DNA of 64,000 nt from Episyrphus balteatus. Taxonomy: Eukaryota; Arthropoda; Insecta; Diptera; Syrphidae. Shown one piece after another: positions 24,314-37,219 of the stretch. Position 1 is the stretch's first letter, and every line of letters starts with the position of its first letter. Below the pieces are notes generated by a model. The model was not told the origin of the DNA, searched no databases, and saw only the letters and a program-made list of their open reading frames with translations. Made by a program: the position numbers and the translations under genes. Location: assembly GCF_945859705.1 (NCBI RefSeq), contig NC_079135.1, forward strand, positions 31,111,679-31,175,678, read 5' to 3'.

Positions 24314-24939
24314 GGACAGTTTTTAAAATAACGGGTTTTTTCCCAAGACTATCTCAAACCTTTTAAAAGGGATAGTAACTCTCTATATTGTGTTTTGCGC
24401 TATTTTTTAGTGGAATCCATAGGTTTTTAGGGTCTCTGAAACCGAATCCGAAGTCCATTTTGCCCCATCACGTCAGGTTGTTAAAATAACCTCAAAAAAT
24501 ATTAGAGACTCAAAAAAAAATTTGTTTTTATCTGGGACTGGACTACGTGTTTTTAGGGTCGCTGAAACCAGGTTCGAAGTCTTTTTTGACCTATCACGTC
24601 AGGTTTTCGAGATAACCTCAAAAAAGATGTTCGTTTCTTTTTGGATGTTATCTCGAAAACCTGATGTGATAGGGCAAAATAGACTTCGAATCTGGTTTTA
24701 GTGAAAAAAAAACATATATTTCGCACTGTCGCACTCCCAGTTCAAACAAAACAAAATATTTTTTTGGGGCTGTGACATTGTTTTTAGGTTATCTAGAAAA
24801 CCTGACGTGATGGTTCAGCGACCCTAAAAACCTATGGATTCCACTAAAAATAGCGCAAAACACAATATAGAGAGTTACTATACCTTTTAAAAGGTTTGAG
24901 ATAGTCTTCGGAAAAAACCCGTTATTTTAAAAACTGTCC
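24314..24939. mobile_element. 626-bp fold-back element
   Basis: The left arm begins GGACAGTTTTTAAAATAACG. The right arm, read inverted from 24939, begins with the same string and follows the left arm through TCTCAAACCTTTTAAAAGG, TAACTCTCTATATTGTG and GTGGAATCCATAGGTTTTT. The middle contains several diverged direct and inverted copies of CACGTCAGGTTTTCGAGATA. There is no coding capacity. The fold-back is evident; mobility is inferred. Confidence 0.7.
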
Positions 24940-27900
24940 TTTAAAGTCTCGAAAATATGCTACGGCACAACTTATTTCTTTTGTTTGTACTTTCACAAAA
25001 GGTTTTCTTTTGAATTCCATTCAAATATTGATAAACTATAACCCAATACGAATATCAAATTTAGTCTTAAAACGCTTTACAAGAACTATCAAATTAGGTG
25101 TTAATATTTTTGAGTAGGTTTTCTACAACTCAGTAGTTACCTACTCAATATTTTTGATTTTTTAATAAAATTTAAAAAAAGAGAAAATAAAACTTTTTTT
25201 TTAAATTCAAAAACATCTTTTAAATAGGTTTTGAACTCGGAACGAAGCATGTTTTTTATATTTAATGTGTGCCAAAGAAAGAATTTAGAATTTTTTTTTT
25301 TTAACAAGTTTATAAACATTAATTTTCACAATTTTTTCAAAAAAAAAAAATAAATTTGAATACCATTCTTCAGCTTATCAAAAAAAAAATTTCACACAAA
25401 GAAATTTTGAAGTAATATAAGAAATAATTTTTTCTGAAAATTTTTACAAAATTCCAATATCACCGCCACATATGTAAAGGCTTCTGTATGAAAACGTTCT
25501 TTTAAATTAGTAGAATTATTTACGATAAAGTCACAAATCAAGAAAAAAAATGATAAAATATTTTTTAAAAGTCCAAAAATGTGGTTTTTGAAATTTTGTT
25601 AAAATTTTTATGTAACCAATACATAAACGTTTCTGTATAAAAATTTAAGAGAAATTCATAATTCAATAAAAAAAACGGTACACCATAACAAACTGTACAA
25701 AAAATATGTTTTTTATTTCAAAAGTCGGCTTTTAGGTATGTGTAGTACTGCACACAAAAATTTTATTCAAAATCGTTAGAACCGTTTTTGAAAAAAAGTA
25801 ACTTTTCTTTTTCTGTTATAGAACAGAACCCGTAAAATTTTTTCCTTAAAAAAAATCTCAATTTACCGTCTAGGAAACCATCCAAAACTGTTTACAACCA
25901 AGTTTGAAGAAAATTATTTAAATTTTAGCTTAACTATATCAGCCGAAAATCTTTTTGAAAGTGAGTCTCACAAAAATTTAATTTTCTGGATTTTTTGTTT
26001 GCAAATCAGCGTGCATACAGATTTTGTTTTATTTTTAGCCCCACGGCCTACATTCTTTTATTGTACTCGTATAACACTGACCCGATTTTTTAAAGATATT
26101 CATCCATCATTCAAAGTAAAAAAAATCAGATTTTTCGAGACCTTTAATTAAAATGCCTTCCCACAACTAAGATCTTTCCGATGGGGCACATGCTTTATAA
26201 AGATAATACATACTTAAATTATCTTCATCTCCAAAGTCATTTAATTATTGCTTCATCTTTAGTAAATTTTACTTGTATAAGGCAAACGCATTTCCTTATC
26301 ATTCTCTTCAAGTTCTCATAATCATGCCCTACAAGCCCAATTAATGTGACTCTTGGATTAGCTTTCCATTTGCAACAATATCCATTTTCGAGATCAGCTG
26401 GTCTTCTCTTAAAAAAAAAAAATACGAATATAGAATTTATAAAAAATAAAATTGTGTCCAGTACAATGCTCCAGTGCCACCGATTGTCTCTCTTTATTTA
26501 TTTTTTTATTTTCTTTTTATAATTCACACAAAAATTGCAAAAGGGCAAAAAATTGATCTCAGCAAAATTAGGTTAATAATTTGATTGATGTCGACAAAAA
26601 AAAAACACAACGAAACAAACAGCCGGACTGACAATGGACGACGACGCATGGTCCAGCTAAAGATATCTGTAGCTCTCTCGTATGCCACACTCGTTCGCCA
26701 CCACTTCAGCCATTCAGATGGCGTACACTTCTACTCACTGGCTACTATACTTTGGGGTCGATTCTTTTCTTGCGGCAAAATCATTGTCGCCGCAGTCGTC
26801 GTCGTCGTCGTAGCCGATGTCTGTCGAGTGTCCGCAAAAAATCCAACCAACAACAACTACGACAGACTTGCGTTGCAGTTGAAAGATGATCGCGATGATT
26901 GCACAATTTACAACAGATTATCTCGACTTAAGTAGCACTTTGCGTTATCTATCTCTTTCTTTCATTCAACAAAAAAAAAAGCATCCTCTTGCACTTGGCT
27001 CAGAATTGTAAATTATAGAAAACGCGATGATGATGCGAATGCACGCATCCAACTGCACGCGCCTCACCACATGAAACCATCTCAGAATATCGGATGTGGA
27101 CAACCGACTTGACGACAACGTGTTAGTTCATGTGGCTTACAATTAATTGGGACAGTATTTTTTTTTGTAGGACAGTAAATATTGTCCCTGAATGAATGTC
27201 ACACAATTTCTGAAATGTCAAACTTTCAATTTGAACATCTTTAAACGCCCGAACTTTGGAATTTCCAAAATGATGCCCCAAAAAATCGCCCACCTTTTTG
27301 GAATTCCATTGAACACATTTTATCAACAAAAGGCACACGCTTACGCTTGTGTGGATTCTTTGACAGCCACAGCACAGAGAACTGTCATATGTAGCCGCGT
27401 ATAGAGAGGAGTATAAATTCAATAGCCCGTAGCCAGAGGTCAATTGATCAAAAGCATCTTTGAACTCGTTGATCTTGTCACAAATTAAAAGAAGATTTAT
27501 ATATCGCAACCGAAGACGTCGTCGTTTATCACAGCCCACCATATATATCTTACCTTCTCTACCCTCTCTCTCTCTCAATGGCAGTAAAGTGACTCTCTAA
27601 AGTCCATTTGTGAGGTTACGTACGCTCACGCAAAGCTAGTTGATCGTTTCGTATAGGAAATGTACACTTAACGAAAAACCCGTTGGTACACATTTTCTTC
27701 GTCATTTAGTCAACATTCTTCTTGTCAAATTTTCTTTATAGTTTAGACTTTTCTCTCAGTGTAAGATCTTGTTTGTTGGTCATTTTGAAGAGTCAGGGTA
27801 TTACAACGAAAACTACGACTATTTGGAAATCAATAAAAGTTCCCTTTCAAAAGCTGATTCGATCTTGACTTACCTTTATTTTAACGGCCTTCGGAAAAAA

Positions 27901-28668
27901 AAATGCAGCAAACCATTAGTTTTAATGCACTCATCAAAATCGTCATAAAAGTTGAAGACCCCAAAAACCGAATTTCGCTTGATCCAATTAGTCAAGGTCA
28001 TCACCATCACTCTTTATCGTTATAATAGAAAGGCAATGAATGTCTCACAATATACTTACATATTTGGTTTGTACAAAGTGTCAGTAACTTCTTGTTGACA
28101 CTCGCTACTTACTCGCACATCATAATCATGCGATCGCATTTGAAGAAGTGTGATTGAGCAATGTATTTTATTTATTATTGTGAGTGGTATGTGCGGCAAT
28201 AATTGTTATTGATAAACTCGATCAATTACATACTTTTGAAAAAGAAGTCATCTATTAATTATATGTATTTGTTTGTCTGGTGATCATGTCTAAAAATGTT
28301 GTAGACAAACTTAGGCGAACAGATTCAAGTTAATTAAATTTTGAACATCAATTAACCTTACACACTTTTTTGTTTGTTTGTTTAATTTGGACTTGAATTG
28401 ACTATTAAATCCATGACGTTAAAATATTTTCAACTGAAACTTTTTTTTTTTTCATGAATTTTACTCATACAATTGATGGCACGCAAATGACCAAACAAAA
28501 ATCGTTTCAGTAAAGTCTCTAAGCATGGTTTTTGTCAGACTTTGGTCTGTATGTTAAGCAAGAAGCTTAATCAAGAAGTGTTAATGTTGTAGTGCCTAAA
28601 AATGCTTATCTACTTTAATCTTTACAACATTGCTTTAACTAATGATTTGATAATATCTTTATTGCAAG
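24940..28668. other. Noncoding DNA; GC-richer island at ~26560-27700
   Basis: 24940-26560 is AT-rich. It includes a fragment around 25735-25905 with ATCGTTAGAACCGTTTTT, the core word of the DINE-like family, probably a decayed minus-strand copy. The island at 26560-27700 has a GTC run at about 26798-26816 and two frames of 116 and 151 codons on opposite strands. Neither has a domain I recognise, and both are within chance length for this composition. Confidence 0.45.
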
Positions 28669-29050
28669 AACTTAAAAAACTTTGTCTCTCTCCATCTTTT
28701 AAAAAAGTAACTAAATATTGTCAAACTTTTGGAATAAAATGTTTAAAATTTTTGCGTAAATATTTTTTACTCGCAAAAAGGAATAAGTCCCTAACATCGA
28801 CTTGACTTAAAAATTGAACTCAATAGATTTGAAAATTTTATAGGGGAAAATGGGGTAGTGGGGAGGAATACTTAAATTTAACTTAACTTAAAAAACTTTG
28901 CCTCTCTCCATCTTTTTAAAAAGTAACTAAATATTCTCAAACTTTTGGAATAAAATGTAATGTAATGTAAAACATCGACAAAAATTGAACTCAATAGATT
29001 TGAACATTTTATAGGGGAAAATGGGGGTAGTGGGGAGGAATACTTAAATT
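28669..29050 (+). repeat. Tandem duplication, ~216-bp period, second copy shortened
   Basis: The segment starting AACTTAAAAAACTTTGTCTC at 28669 is repeated from 28885 through AAATTGAACTCAATAGATTT and GTAGTGGGGAGGAATACTT. The second copy lacks about 50 bases after GGAATAAAATG and carries the short run ATGTAATGTA there instead. Both copies end at the same G-rich string. Confidence 0.8.
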
Positions 29051-29456
29051 TTTAGTTTTGTACCTTAGACTGACTTGAAGCAACAATGAAATATTAAGAA
29101 AGTTCTGTTTTATTTGAAAATTTTTAAATCAAAATTTTTTTTCGCTTGCAATTTTTGTAATTAAAAATCATGACATCTTTAAAGTCCACATTTAAGAGTC
29201 CGAACTAACAACTATGTATATAAATTGCCAGTAAAAAAATTGTTAGAAAAAGTACTCTTCTTCACTATTTAGTCGGTATTTAATTAAGGTAGTATTTTAT
29301 GGGGCACTGAGGTGTATGCGTAACTTTTTTTTTCTTAGACCAGTATATTTTTTTAAAACTATTCTGTGACCTTATTGTTGACTTGTTTAAAAAAGTGGCA
29401 TTAAAAAGTTCCATTAACATGTCAGGTTTCGGAGTCATTTGCAATTCAATGGTTTT

Positions 29457-30190
29457 ACTTTAAGGCAAGTTTAGGATTCGTAAAATAAATATCGAACTCA
29501 AGATGACAATGAGATATGACATTACGATGATAGAGAATATAAAAAAAATGAGGGTCCCGTCTATATGTCTGTTTGTCCTGTTGTTGTCTTGATGTACAGT
29601 CTAAATTACTGGAGCTATTTTCTTCAAACTTGTTATTCATGAGTTTTATACCCTAGAGCCGAAACTGAACTATACTTTCAGGAAAATTAACAGTAGGTAC
29701 TTGCAATAAGACCAAAATGAAAAAGGTTGTTTTTTTTTTCAAAAACAGCTCTATCGATTTTGATTTGAAAAAATATATGTACTGTGGTATCGGTCCTATT
29801 TTTTGAATAAAAAAAAATTTGTACCGTTGTTAACCGTACCTACCTGCCATGGAACTGTTTTTTTGATATCTGACTTTCATACGATTGCCACCAAAATTTT
29901 TGTACAAAGGCGGTTTAGTTAGTTAGAAATATGTGCACACTTAAAAATTAAAAAATAATTTTAAGAATTTTTATTATTTTTCTTCCTTATAATGTGTAAA
30001 AATAATTTCTTTGAAATAGCATACCTACCAAATTTTTTTTCAAAATTTTTCGAAAAAATTATTTTACAAAAAATTATTTTTTAAGAAACGGTACAACAAT
30101 TTTCAAAAAAAAATTCCAAATTTTTTTTTATATAAGAAATCAAATGGCAATTTAAAAAAGGTGTATTCCTTGTCAATATAAAAAATAACT
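29457..30190 (+). mobile_element. DINE-1/mini-me-like element, copy d (decayed)
   Basis: Opens with ACTTTAAGGCAAGTTTAGG, similar to the start of copies a and c. It has ACATTACGATGATAGAGA, a degenerate GTCY tract (GTCTGTTTGTCCTGTTGTTG) and the core word AGCTCTATCGATTTTGA. The canonical 3' end (GTGCGACCC..AGTCGTGCA) is not visible. An end of the 17176 MITE family follows at about 30200. Confidence 0.45.
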
Positions 30191-30195
30191 TGTAT

Positions 30196-30232
30196 TCGTT
30201 GTTTATCTGACTATTGAAAAATTGGCTCTTAG
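30196..30232 (-). repeat. Solo end of the 17176 MITE family
   Basis: Contains CTGACTATTGAAAAATTGG, identical to the right arm of the element at 17176-17290. I see no partner arm nearby, so this looks like a truncated copy. Confidence 0.45.
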
Positions 30233-33076
30233 TCGTTTATTTTTTTTTTTTTTTTCATTTATTCGGAGTAAGTTCTTGTGCTATTTTATCTAAGGCATTC
30301 GCAATGTTTTGTAAGTTGAACTTTGTAAATGAAATTTCTAAGTTGGGGACTCTTCATGGGAAGCTTTAAATATTCACTTATCTAAACTTTCTGTGAGCAA
30401 AATATCATTCGCGTTCACCATAGACGACATTTCTTTTACTTCATGTGACAACATTTTGTCTACATGACCCTTATGTAAAATCAACATTCGCATCGACCTA
30501 AGTAGGCCACATCTCATAAATGCGAGTTGGTGCTTTTTTGTCGTCTTGTCTCTCCCAAGAAAAATATACAAAAGAAAACCTTTAGCTTGTCAGATGGAAA
30601 AGATTGATATTATAATGCTCAAAATCAGGTAACAACAAACAAAATTTTTGCGCAAAAACAGTAGGTAGATCTGCGTCTGCCAGAGCATTCGAATCAACAA
30701 ATTGCAATCCACCATGAATATGTGTCTCTCTCCCACGCCACGCGTTTTGATATTCTGGTACAAGAAAAAAAAATGTACACCCGACTTGGAGTTGGAGTTG
30801 GAACTGCAAATTCAGAGTACGGGTGCCATCTATCAATCCATCTCTCGCACATGAAAAAACAATCTGCAACATAATAAAAATTAGTTTCAATCGCGTTATA
30901 TACCCAACTCCGATCGTCTCGCTTCGCGTTGTTGTCGTTTTTATTTTAGTCGTTTTGCTATTTACAATGCCTGCCTCGTGCGGCTCATATGGACGCGCGA
31001 TATAAATCACGCCAGCCAAACAAAAATACTACAACGGCAGCGCCAAAAAACATCATCGCGTACATCAACATTATTAACCGCAACAACAAACACAGGGCTC
31101 GCAATATTGTTATTAATGTCTCACCTACATACAGGGTGCGGAAAAAGATCTCTTACTGCAACAACGGCCCACAATCGAACAACAACCACCACCCTTTATA
31201 GCCCAAAACATACTCGCACACTCGACGACGACGATGGAGCTTCAAACAGGGGACTGAATGTGGCCAAAAAACCAACACAACCATCATCATCGTCGTCGTC
31301 TGAGAGTTGAGTTGGTTGTTGCCGTTGTAGTCATCATTACCATCGTCATGGCCAAATGTAGCCCACGAACAAAACCATTCAGAGAGCTCCACAAAAACGG
31401 TCCAATCCATACACCACAAAGTGGTGCTTCTCGAGAGTCAGTGGGCATGGGCTTATAGGCACATTCATGCCAGCTCTACCATCTCATTCCAGGATACTGA
31501 TGATTCTGAGCCATCAGCTTCAGCATAAGGAAGATATACAACACAGCCACAGAGCATATAAAAGTGAGGACGACGATGATGACGACGACGAAGAAGAAGA
31601 CGACGCACACATCTCATGTAGCTTTTTGAGGAATAGTTGAATCGCAGCCAAACCAGGCGCCTCAAGGGACATTCACATCCATTATTTTTGCCAAATATGT
31701 AGTGTGGCAGCCACAGCCCCTGCCCAGTGCCAGTGCCAATGCCAACAAGGGAGTAGGAGAAAGGATTGTATTGCATCAGGAGTGCATATATAGTTTTTGC
31801 GTCTTCGTTCTTGCATGAATCCCCTCTTCTCTTCCCTCTATCAACGACCAGAGAGCATATAGGTACCGCGAACTTATTATAAGTGCTATCAAACATTTAT
31901 TTGAACATTGGTCATAAATTTAAAATGGCATCGAGTGCATAAACAATCATCTGCGCGCCAGTTCCAACAACGTTCCTTGTGTGTCCTTCCTTGAGATTGC
32001 TCGCATTGAGCTTGGTTCAGCTCTCTCTCTCTCTTTCTCTGACTGACTTTGACTCTGACTTTGGCAAGTTCTGATGTTTTTCCTTTTTTTTTTACAAAAA
32101 AGCAACAAATAGTAATACCAACTTCAACGGACGGTGCGGCGGCTGGTGCGACGCAAACTGAGTGAAACTGGCGCGCGTATACTCATTCGCATTTTGCAAT
32201 GAATGGTGCCAGGGCAGTTCATAAATTTTGCCACAAAAAACAATTAAAATAAATAATTGCCGTAAAATGTAAGAACTGTGTTACAACACTGCGTGCGGCA
32301 CTGGGTTTTATACTCGTAAGTCTTTTTGGACTTTGACTCAACGAAAAGGTGTAAAATATATGGACATAGTTTTGGCCGTGTATGGAATGATACCCATCCA
32401 AAGGTCTAAAAAAAAAGAAGACTTAATGGATCAAAAGATGTCTGTATATAGAATTAGGTGCATCCGGAGCTAAAAAATTGAATTTTTTCATCAGAATTGT
32501 ATTTGAACGTTTAAGTGTAAAAATCTAAGCTCTTCAAAAATGTATTTTTATTTTTTTACTAAAAAAGCTAGATTGTATCTAAATTGCAATCTGTTAAGAG
32601 CATACATTTGCACATCCATTGATGGGTTTTAAAGTTATCACATCAACAATGCGAAACTATAGAGTAAAAAAATGACATTCTAAAACCACGATGAATTTTA
32701 AGGAAATGTTGGCAAATGCATTTTTAAGTAAAATCAACAATGAGCTCATCAATAAGGGCATGTAATTGCCTAAACCGTTCTACTCTTCAGATTGATTATT
32801 CAAGAATAGAACAATTTGCATGAAGAAATTTTCAAAAAAAAAATTACGTATACACCACCGTGACCCAAGTTTAATTTACTTTAAACATTAACTAAATAGA
32901 GAAACATGAGTACTTTTACTGACGATTTACTACTGTTTATAGCCTGAAATAGCTGATAGCTAAACTTATGACTGTAAAAAAACAAATAGAAAAAAATTTC
33001 TATAGCAACCAATTTAGAAAATATTAGCTTTGTTTCGTTCAGTTTCTTTTAAATTTCATCATCTTACGTTTTCGTT
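30233..33076. other. Noncoding; GC-richer island at ~30580-32230
   Basis: The island contains CAACAA, ATCATC and GACGACGA runs, a (TC)n tract at about 32021-32038 and GC-rich strings around 32130-32170. Frames of 110-145 codons overlap on both strands and are dominated by Ser, Thr, Asp or Arg runs from these trinucleotides. I accept none as a gene. 32240-33076 is AT-rich and featureless. Confidence 0.5.
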
Positions 33077-33528
33077 CACCACAACCACGAATGAATGAAT
33101 TTTTTAAATATCTTTTTTTTTTATAATTTTCGACAATAATTGACTTAAACCATAAGCACTTAAAAATTTTTATAGCTGTTGCACTTTTTCTTTGAAAAAA
33201 TATTGAAATTCGTTTTTCGATGCAAAATGTAAAAAAAAAAAAAAATATTTTATGAAAAATTTTTAACACCTGTGGTATAAAAAAATTCTATAGGAATGTA
33301 GGTCGCCAACTTTTTTAAAAAAAATATGAGCGTCCAAAGGGGATTGTAGAATGGTAATAGTTTTTATTAAATCTAGAGTGACTAGGAAGTTATTGGTACC
33401 AAAGTGCAAAAAAAGCCTATTAATTTAGTGCAACAGCTATACAAATTTTTAAGTGCTTATAGTCTTAGTCAATATTGTAGAAAATTATAAAAAAAAAATT
33501 TAAAATTCATTCATTCGTGGTTGTGGTG
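33077..33528. repeat. Inverted repeat with ~105-bp arms
   Basis: The left arm (33077-33190) reads CACCACAACCACGAATGAAT and on to AAGCACTTAAAAATTT and TATAGCTGTTGCACT. The right arm (33418-33528) is its reverse complement with a few differences. The spacer of about 230 bases is AT-rich. It could be a small fold-back transposon. No target duplication was found. Confidence 0.65.
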
Positions 33529-33599
33529 CCATTTCAGGCTTATCCATTTTTTACCGGACACCTTTTTTTTATTTTATGACATTGCCGATTTCAAGAAAC

Positions 33600-33864
33600 G
33601 AAAAGTAATCGCTATATAAATTAAACAAATCAAAAAAATATATTTTTGAAAAGTATTTCAATTTTTTTTTTTTACCAATTTTTTGAAAACGAATTCATGA
33701 ATTTTATCGAAACTTCGTATTTGTCTTTTGAATAATACTTTTTTTAAATGGCATACCAATTTTTTTTTTTTTAAATGTTCGAAAACTTGCGTATAAACGG
33801 CTCAAACGATTTTCAGGATTTTATTTCTGAAAATTCGTTTTTATACAAAAAATCAAATGGCATA
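33600..33864 (+). mobile_element. DINE-like fragment, copy f
   Basis: Holds ATAAACGGCTCAAACGATTTT, close to the CGGCTCTAACGATTTTGA core, and two AAATGGCATAC strings typical of other copies. The following GGGTAAG element appears to have inserted into it. Both ends are undefined. Confidence 0.3.
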
Positions 33865-34825
33865 CAGTCATTTGGGGTAAGATCGCTCAGTGGGTAAGAG
33901 CGCGCAGTGCTTATTTCTCGAGTTGTGTCAAAAAAAAAACTAAAACGAAAAATGAGGAATTCAGCGCTTAGTAAGACGTCAATAAGTGATGACCTTCGCG
34001 ATTGTGTGCTCAGCTCCATTTTATTTTAAAAGCGGGTTGAAAAAACCCGGCTTTTAAAGTGTGTAGCGTCGGCGTGGGAGCATTATATACCGAGAGTAGT
34101 ACATATTTTGGAATTGTGCATATTTATATTTGATTAAAGTCAAAAATTTGTTAGATTTTGTTGTATTTTATTATAAATTTGGTAAATAGAAAAAAAAAGT
34201 ACCTTTGTGGGTAAAATCGCGCAGTCCATTTGTGGGTAAGAACGCGCACTTCTCCCCATATTAAACTTTTCTTTTTTTAACAGGACAGAAACATTTGAAA
34301 CTTGAATTTTGAAAAACGAAGGCTGTTATTCATGAATTCCAAAAAAGAAAGGCCGTAAACTTCTAATTTAATTCGAAATATTTTTTAGTTCGTTGTGTTT
34401 TATAAATAGAGTTTAAGTTTTTGTATTTGAACTTAATTTGTTTTTTCATTAACATTTTCATTTATTTTAGTGAAAACTTGAAAGTTTTGAAATAAAATTT
34501 TGTTTAACTAAGTATACATTAAGTTTTTAGACATTTAGTTGCCGTAAACTGTCAAGATTCCTATTAAAATTATGTGCGCGCTCTTACCCAAGATTTTGCG
34601 AGATCTTACCCTGACTTTGGGGCAAGAGTGCGCACTTCGACTTCATTTGGTTTTTGTTTTTAATCATAATATGAAATATTTAAACTAAAAAACTTTTTTT
34701 CTGTGTTTTCTTGTTCCCAAAGTATAGGTTTATCAAATCTAAAAAACATTATGCTGATATCTCTTACAGAATCTTCACAATTTCGCCTAAAAGTGAAAAG
34801 TGCGCGCACTTACCCCAACTGACTC
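33865..34825. mobile_element. ~960-bp TIR element with GGGTAAGA..GCGCGCA words
   Basis: Left end: AGTCATTTGGGGTAAG, then two GGGTAAG..CGCGCAGT words. The right end, on the opposite strand, reads AGTCAGTTGGGGTAAGTGCG. The interior has further copies: GGGTAAAATCGCGCAGT and GGGTAAGAACGCGCACT near 34208-34250, and inverted ones near 34573-34640. A separate hairpin AGCGGGTT..AACCCGGCT sits near 34032-34055. It carries no transposase frame. The target duplication is not clear. Confidence 0.6.
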
Positions 34826-37219
34826 TACTTGTTTCTGTGTAAAAGACCATTTAAAATCGTGTTTAATTAATCAAAACAAAATTTTTTTATTTTTTTAACA
34901 TTATTTGTACTTACATTTAGTTCAAACCCTTTAGTGCATTTTATATTATTTGTTTAAAGATTAAAAAAAAAAGAAAAAAAGAAAATAATTTAAAATAACT
35001 TTCAAAAATGTTTCTTTTATCTATAAAAATGTCCTTCAGTATCTCAAAGCTTTTGAATTCCTAATTCTAATACTTCTGAAACATTTAAATGAGATCTAAG
35101 CCATTTCCTTGGAGTTAATCAAAACAATTTGAGTAAATTTTGAAATACGTCATAATCCTTAACTCAGCTATCAAACGAAATAAATCAAGAAATTCCAATT
35201 CGACCAAAGAACAAAAAACCAGACTTTTTCCATAAACCAATGCCCTACTAAAAAAAAAACAAAAACTTATACGACTTTTCCAGTTTCAACTATACACAAT
35301 TACCATCATCCACTTACTCCACAACTTGTCAGACTTGACAGTATATTTTTGTGCCAAAAATTAGATACACGAAACTTTAAATGCCACTGCTGACTGGCTG
35401 GCTGGCTGGGTTTTGCTTGGCTATAGGGCAAAACTAGAGCGGGTGGTGGTAAAGGAAACGAAAGGATGACTTTCATCATGATGTGAATGTGGAATGGGGG
35501 AGGCTTTTAGAGCTATGACTGGCATGATGGTGTTCCTGTGTCCCAAATGCAGACTGCACGAATTATTAAATCTTCCCCCAGACGGATTAACCTTGACTTT
35601 CACTTTCCGCCGGAATTGAGAACGATTTTCCTTTTATATATTTTTTTTTTCTCTGCTGTTTTTGATATTTCTATCCTGCTCTGGCATGTAGTTGTATCAT
35701 TGCGCCCGACTCCTGCAAAATTTTGAATAATTCATACCGAGGAACAGGACATTCAAAACACGCGATGCACTCTGAATACCAAACTAAGGAGGCCGCACTC
35801 TGCTGCTGCTGCTACTATACCTTCGTACTCATAGATATGCGCGGCAACATTTCCACAACTAAAGGGGGCAAACCGTATATACATCAGTGTTGGGTGGCTC
35901 AGGAATAAATGTCCTGAGGCTGCGAGAGAAGGACGAGAAGGGGGTGGGTGGAAGGATTCGCATTTGTATACTTGGAGATGAATGTGTTTGCCTTTTGGAA
36001 TGGTCAGGTGTGTGCGCATTGCAGCCATACTCGCATACACATTCAGACACAACACAAAACGGACGACCTTATTCTCTAGGAAATCCTGGAACACATCCTG
36101 CGCCATCGCTGTCGTTCTCGTTGTCGTCGTTATACTCATCATCATAGTCGTCGTTTTTGTTGTATAGAATTGTCCTCATTCTCATCCTTGTCGTCACAAA
36201 ATTGAGATTCCGTGTATGTGCGTGTATCGATTGAGGTTTTTGTTGTTGTTGTTGGTATTGTTGGTGGATTCATCTACAAACATAAAGATGAATCAAAAGG
36301 ATGCAGCACAACAACCTGGAGCTTGGTATGAGCGTAGCGTAGCCATACTACGGCGATGTGGAATGTTTTGTTGAGGCAAAAAAAAAGGTCACTGACTCCA
36401 TCGTGTCGTCGTAAAGGATCCGTGTGAGGTGCATCAGGACCGGGTGACTATATGAAGTTGCACCTGCTTTTGTGTGTCTTTCTCAGTTTTTTTTTTTTTT
36501 TTGTTCATTTTTGTTTACAATACACAAACAAAACACAACACTATGCACTCGTTGCAGTCTATTTTATAGATTGCGATAGAATCTTGGACATTAAATCGAT
36601 GTGAGGGTATCCTTTAGATTTTTTTGTTGTTCTTGTTTTTCTTGGGAATGTAACCCTTTTTGTGTGAAATAAAAGGGTTTCGTTGCAAGGATGCGATGTC
36701 TTTTTTTTTGTATGATTTCATGCAATATCTGTAAAATGTCATCTGAGATGTTGAAGATATGAATAAAATGAAGTGCACCGTTATTCGATTGCAATTGTGA
36801 TTTTTGTATACATATATCTTACACGAGAGTGTGATTAGATGTGCGAAAAAAAATGAGTTCATTGAGAAGATTTTTGTGAGAACAAGTTAACTCAAAGTGT
36901 CATTTATGATGATGAGATGATGTTGATTAAATGGTAGAAACTGTTATTTTGAGAGAGGTGTTGCGTGGGAATTATGAGAGATGGTGGTGTTATGGGATTT
37001 ATTTGTTGATTGGTTCTCACAATTTATTGCACAATAAATGGGTTTGCCTAGCGGTATTTCAAGAGAGCATAAACCTTAAAAACAATTTTTTTGAAAATTA
37101 ATGGGATGCATTACCTATACATAATACAGGATCAATCAATTAAATCTATAATTTTTTGTTAGCTTTCATAGTACCTATCCACACAAAGTGAATTTTTAGA
37201 GCAGAAACGAAAAAAAAAA
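34826..37219. other. Noncoding; GC-richer island at ~35330-36460
   Basis: A (CTGG)n run lies at about 35393-35409, and CTG and GTC trinucleotide runs at about 35800 and 36110-36160. Overlapping frames of 60-130 codons occur on both strands without recognisable domains. No RNA gene seen. Confidence 0.5.

Noticed and set aside
26585..26935. 116-codon frame with a hydrophobic Val/Ala run that could look like a signal peptide
   Set aside because: The Val run is simply a (GTC)n microsatellite read in one frame, and the rest is unrecognised.
27123..27578. 151-codon minus-strand open frame
   Set aside because: No domain or motif recognised. In a GC-richer island of this size one frame of this length is expected by chance, and the DNA also has open frames on the other strand.
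30582..31896. Frames of 110, 143 and 145 codons
   Set aside because: Composition follows CAA, ATC and GAC trinucleotide runs, frames overlap on opposite strands and nothing resembles a known protein.
34032..34055. GC hairpin followed by a T-poor tail, resembling a bacterial terminator
   Set aside because: The context is a eukaryotic transposon; the hairpin is part of the GGGTAAG element.
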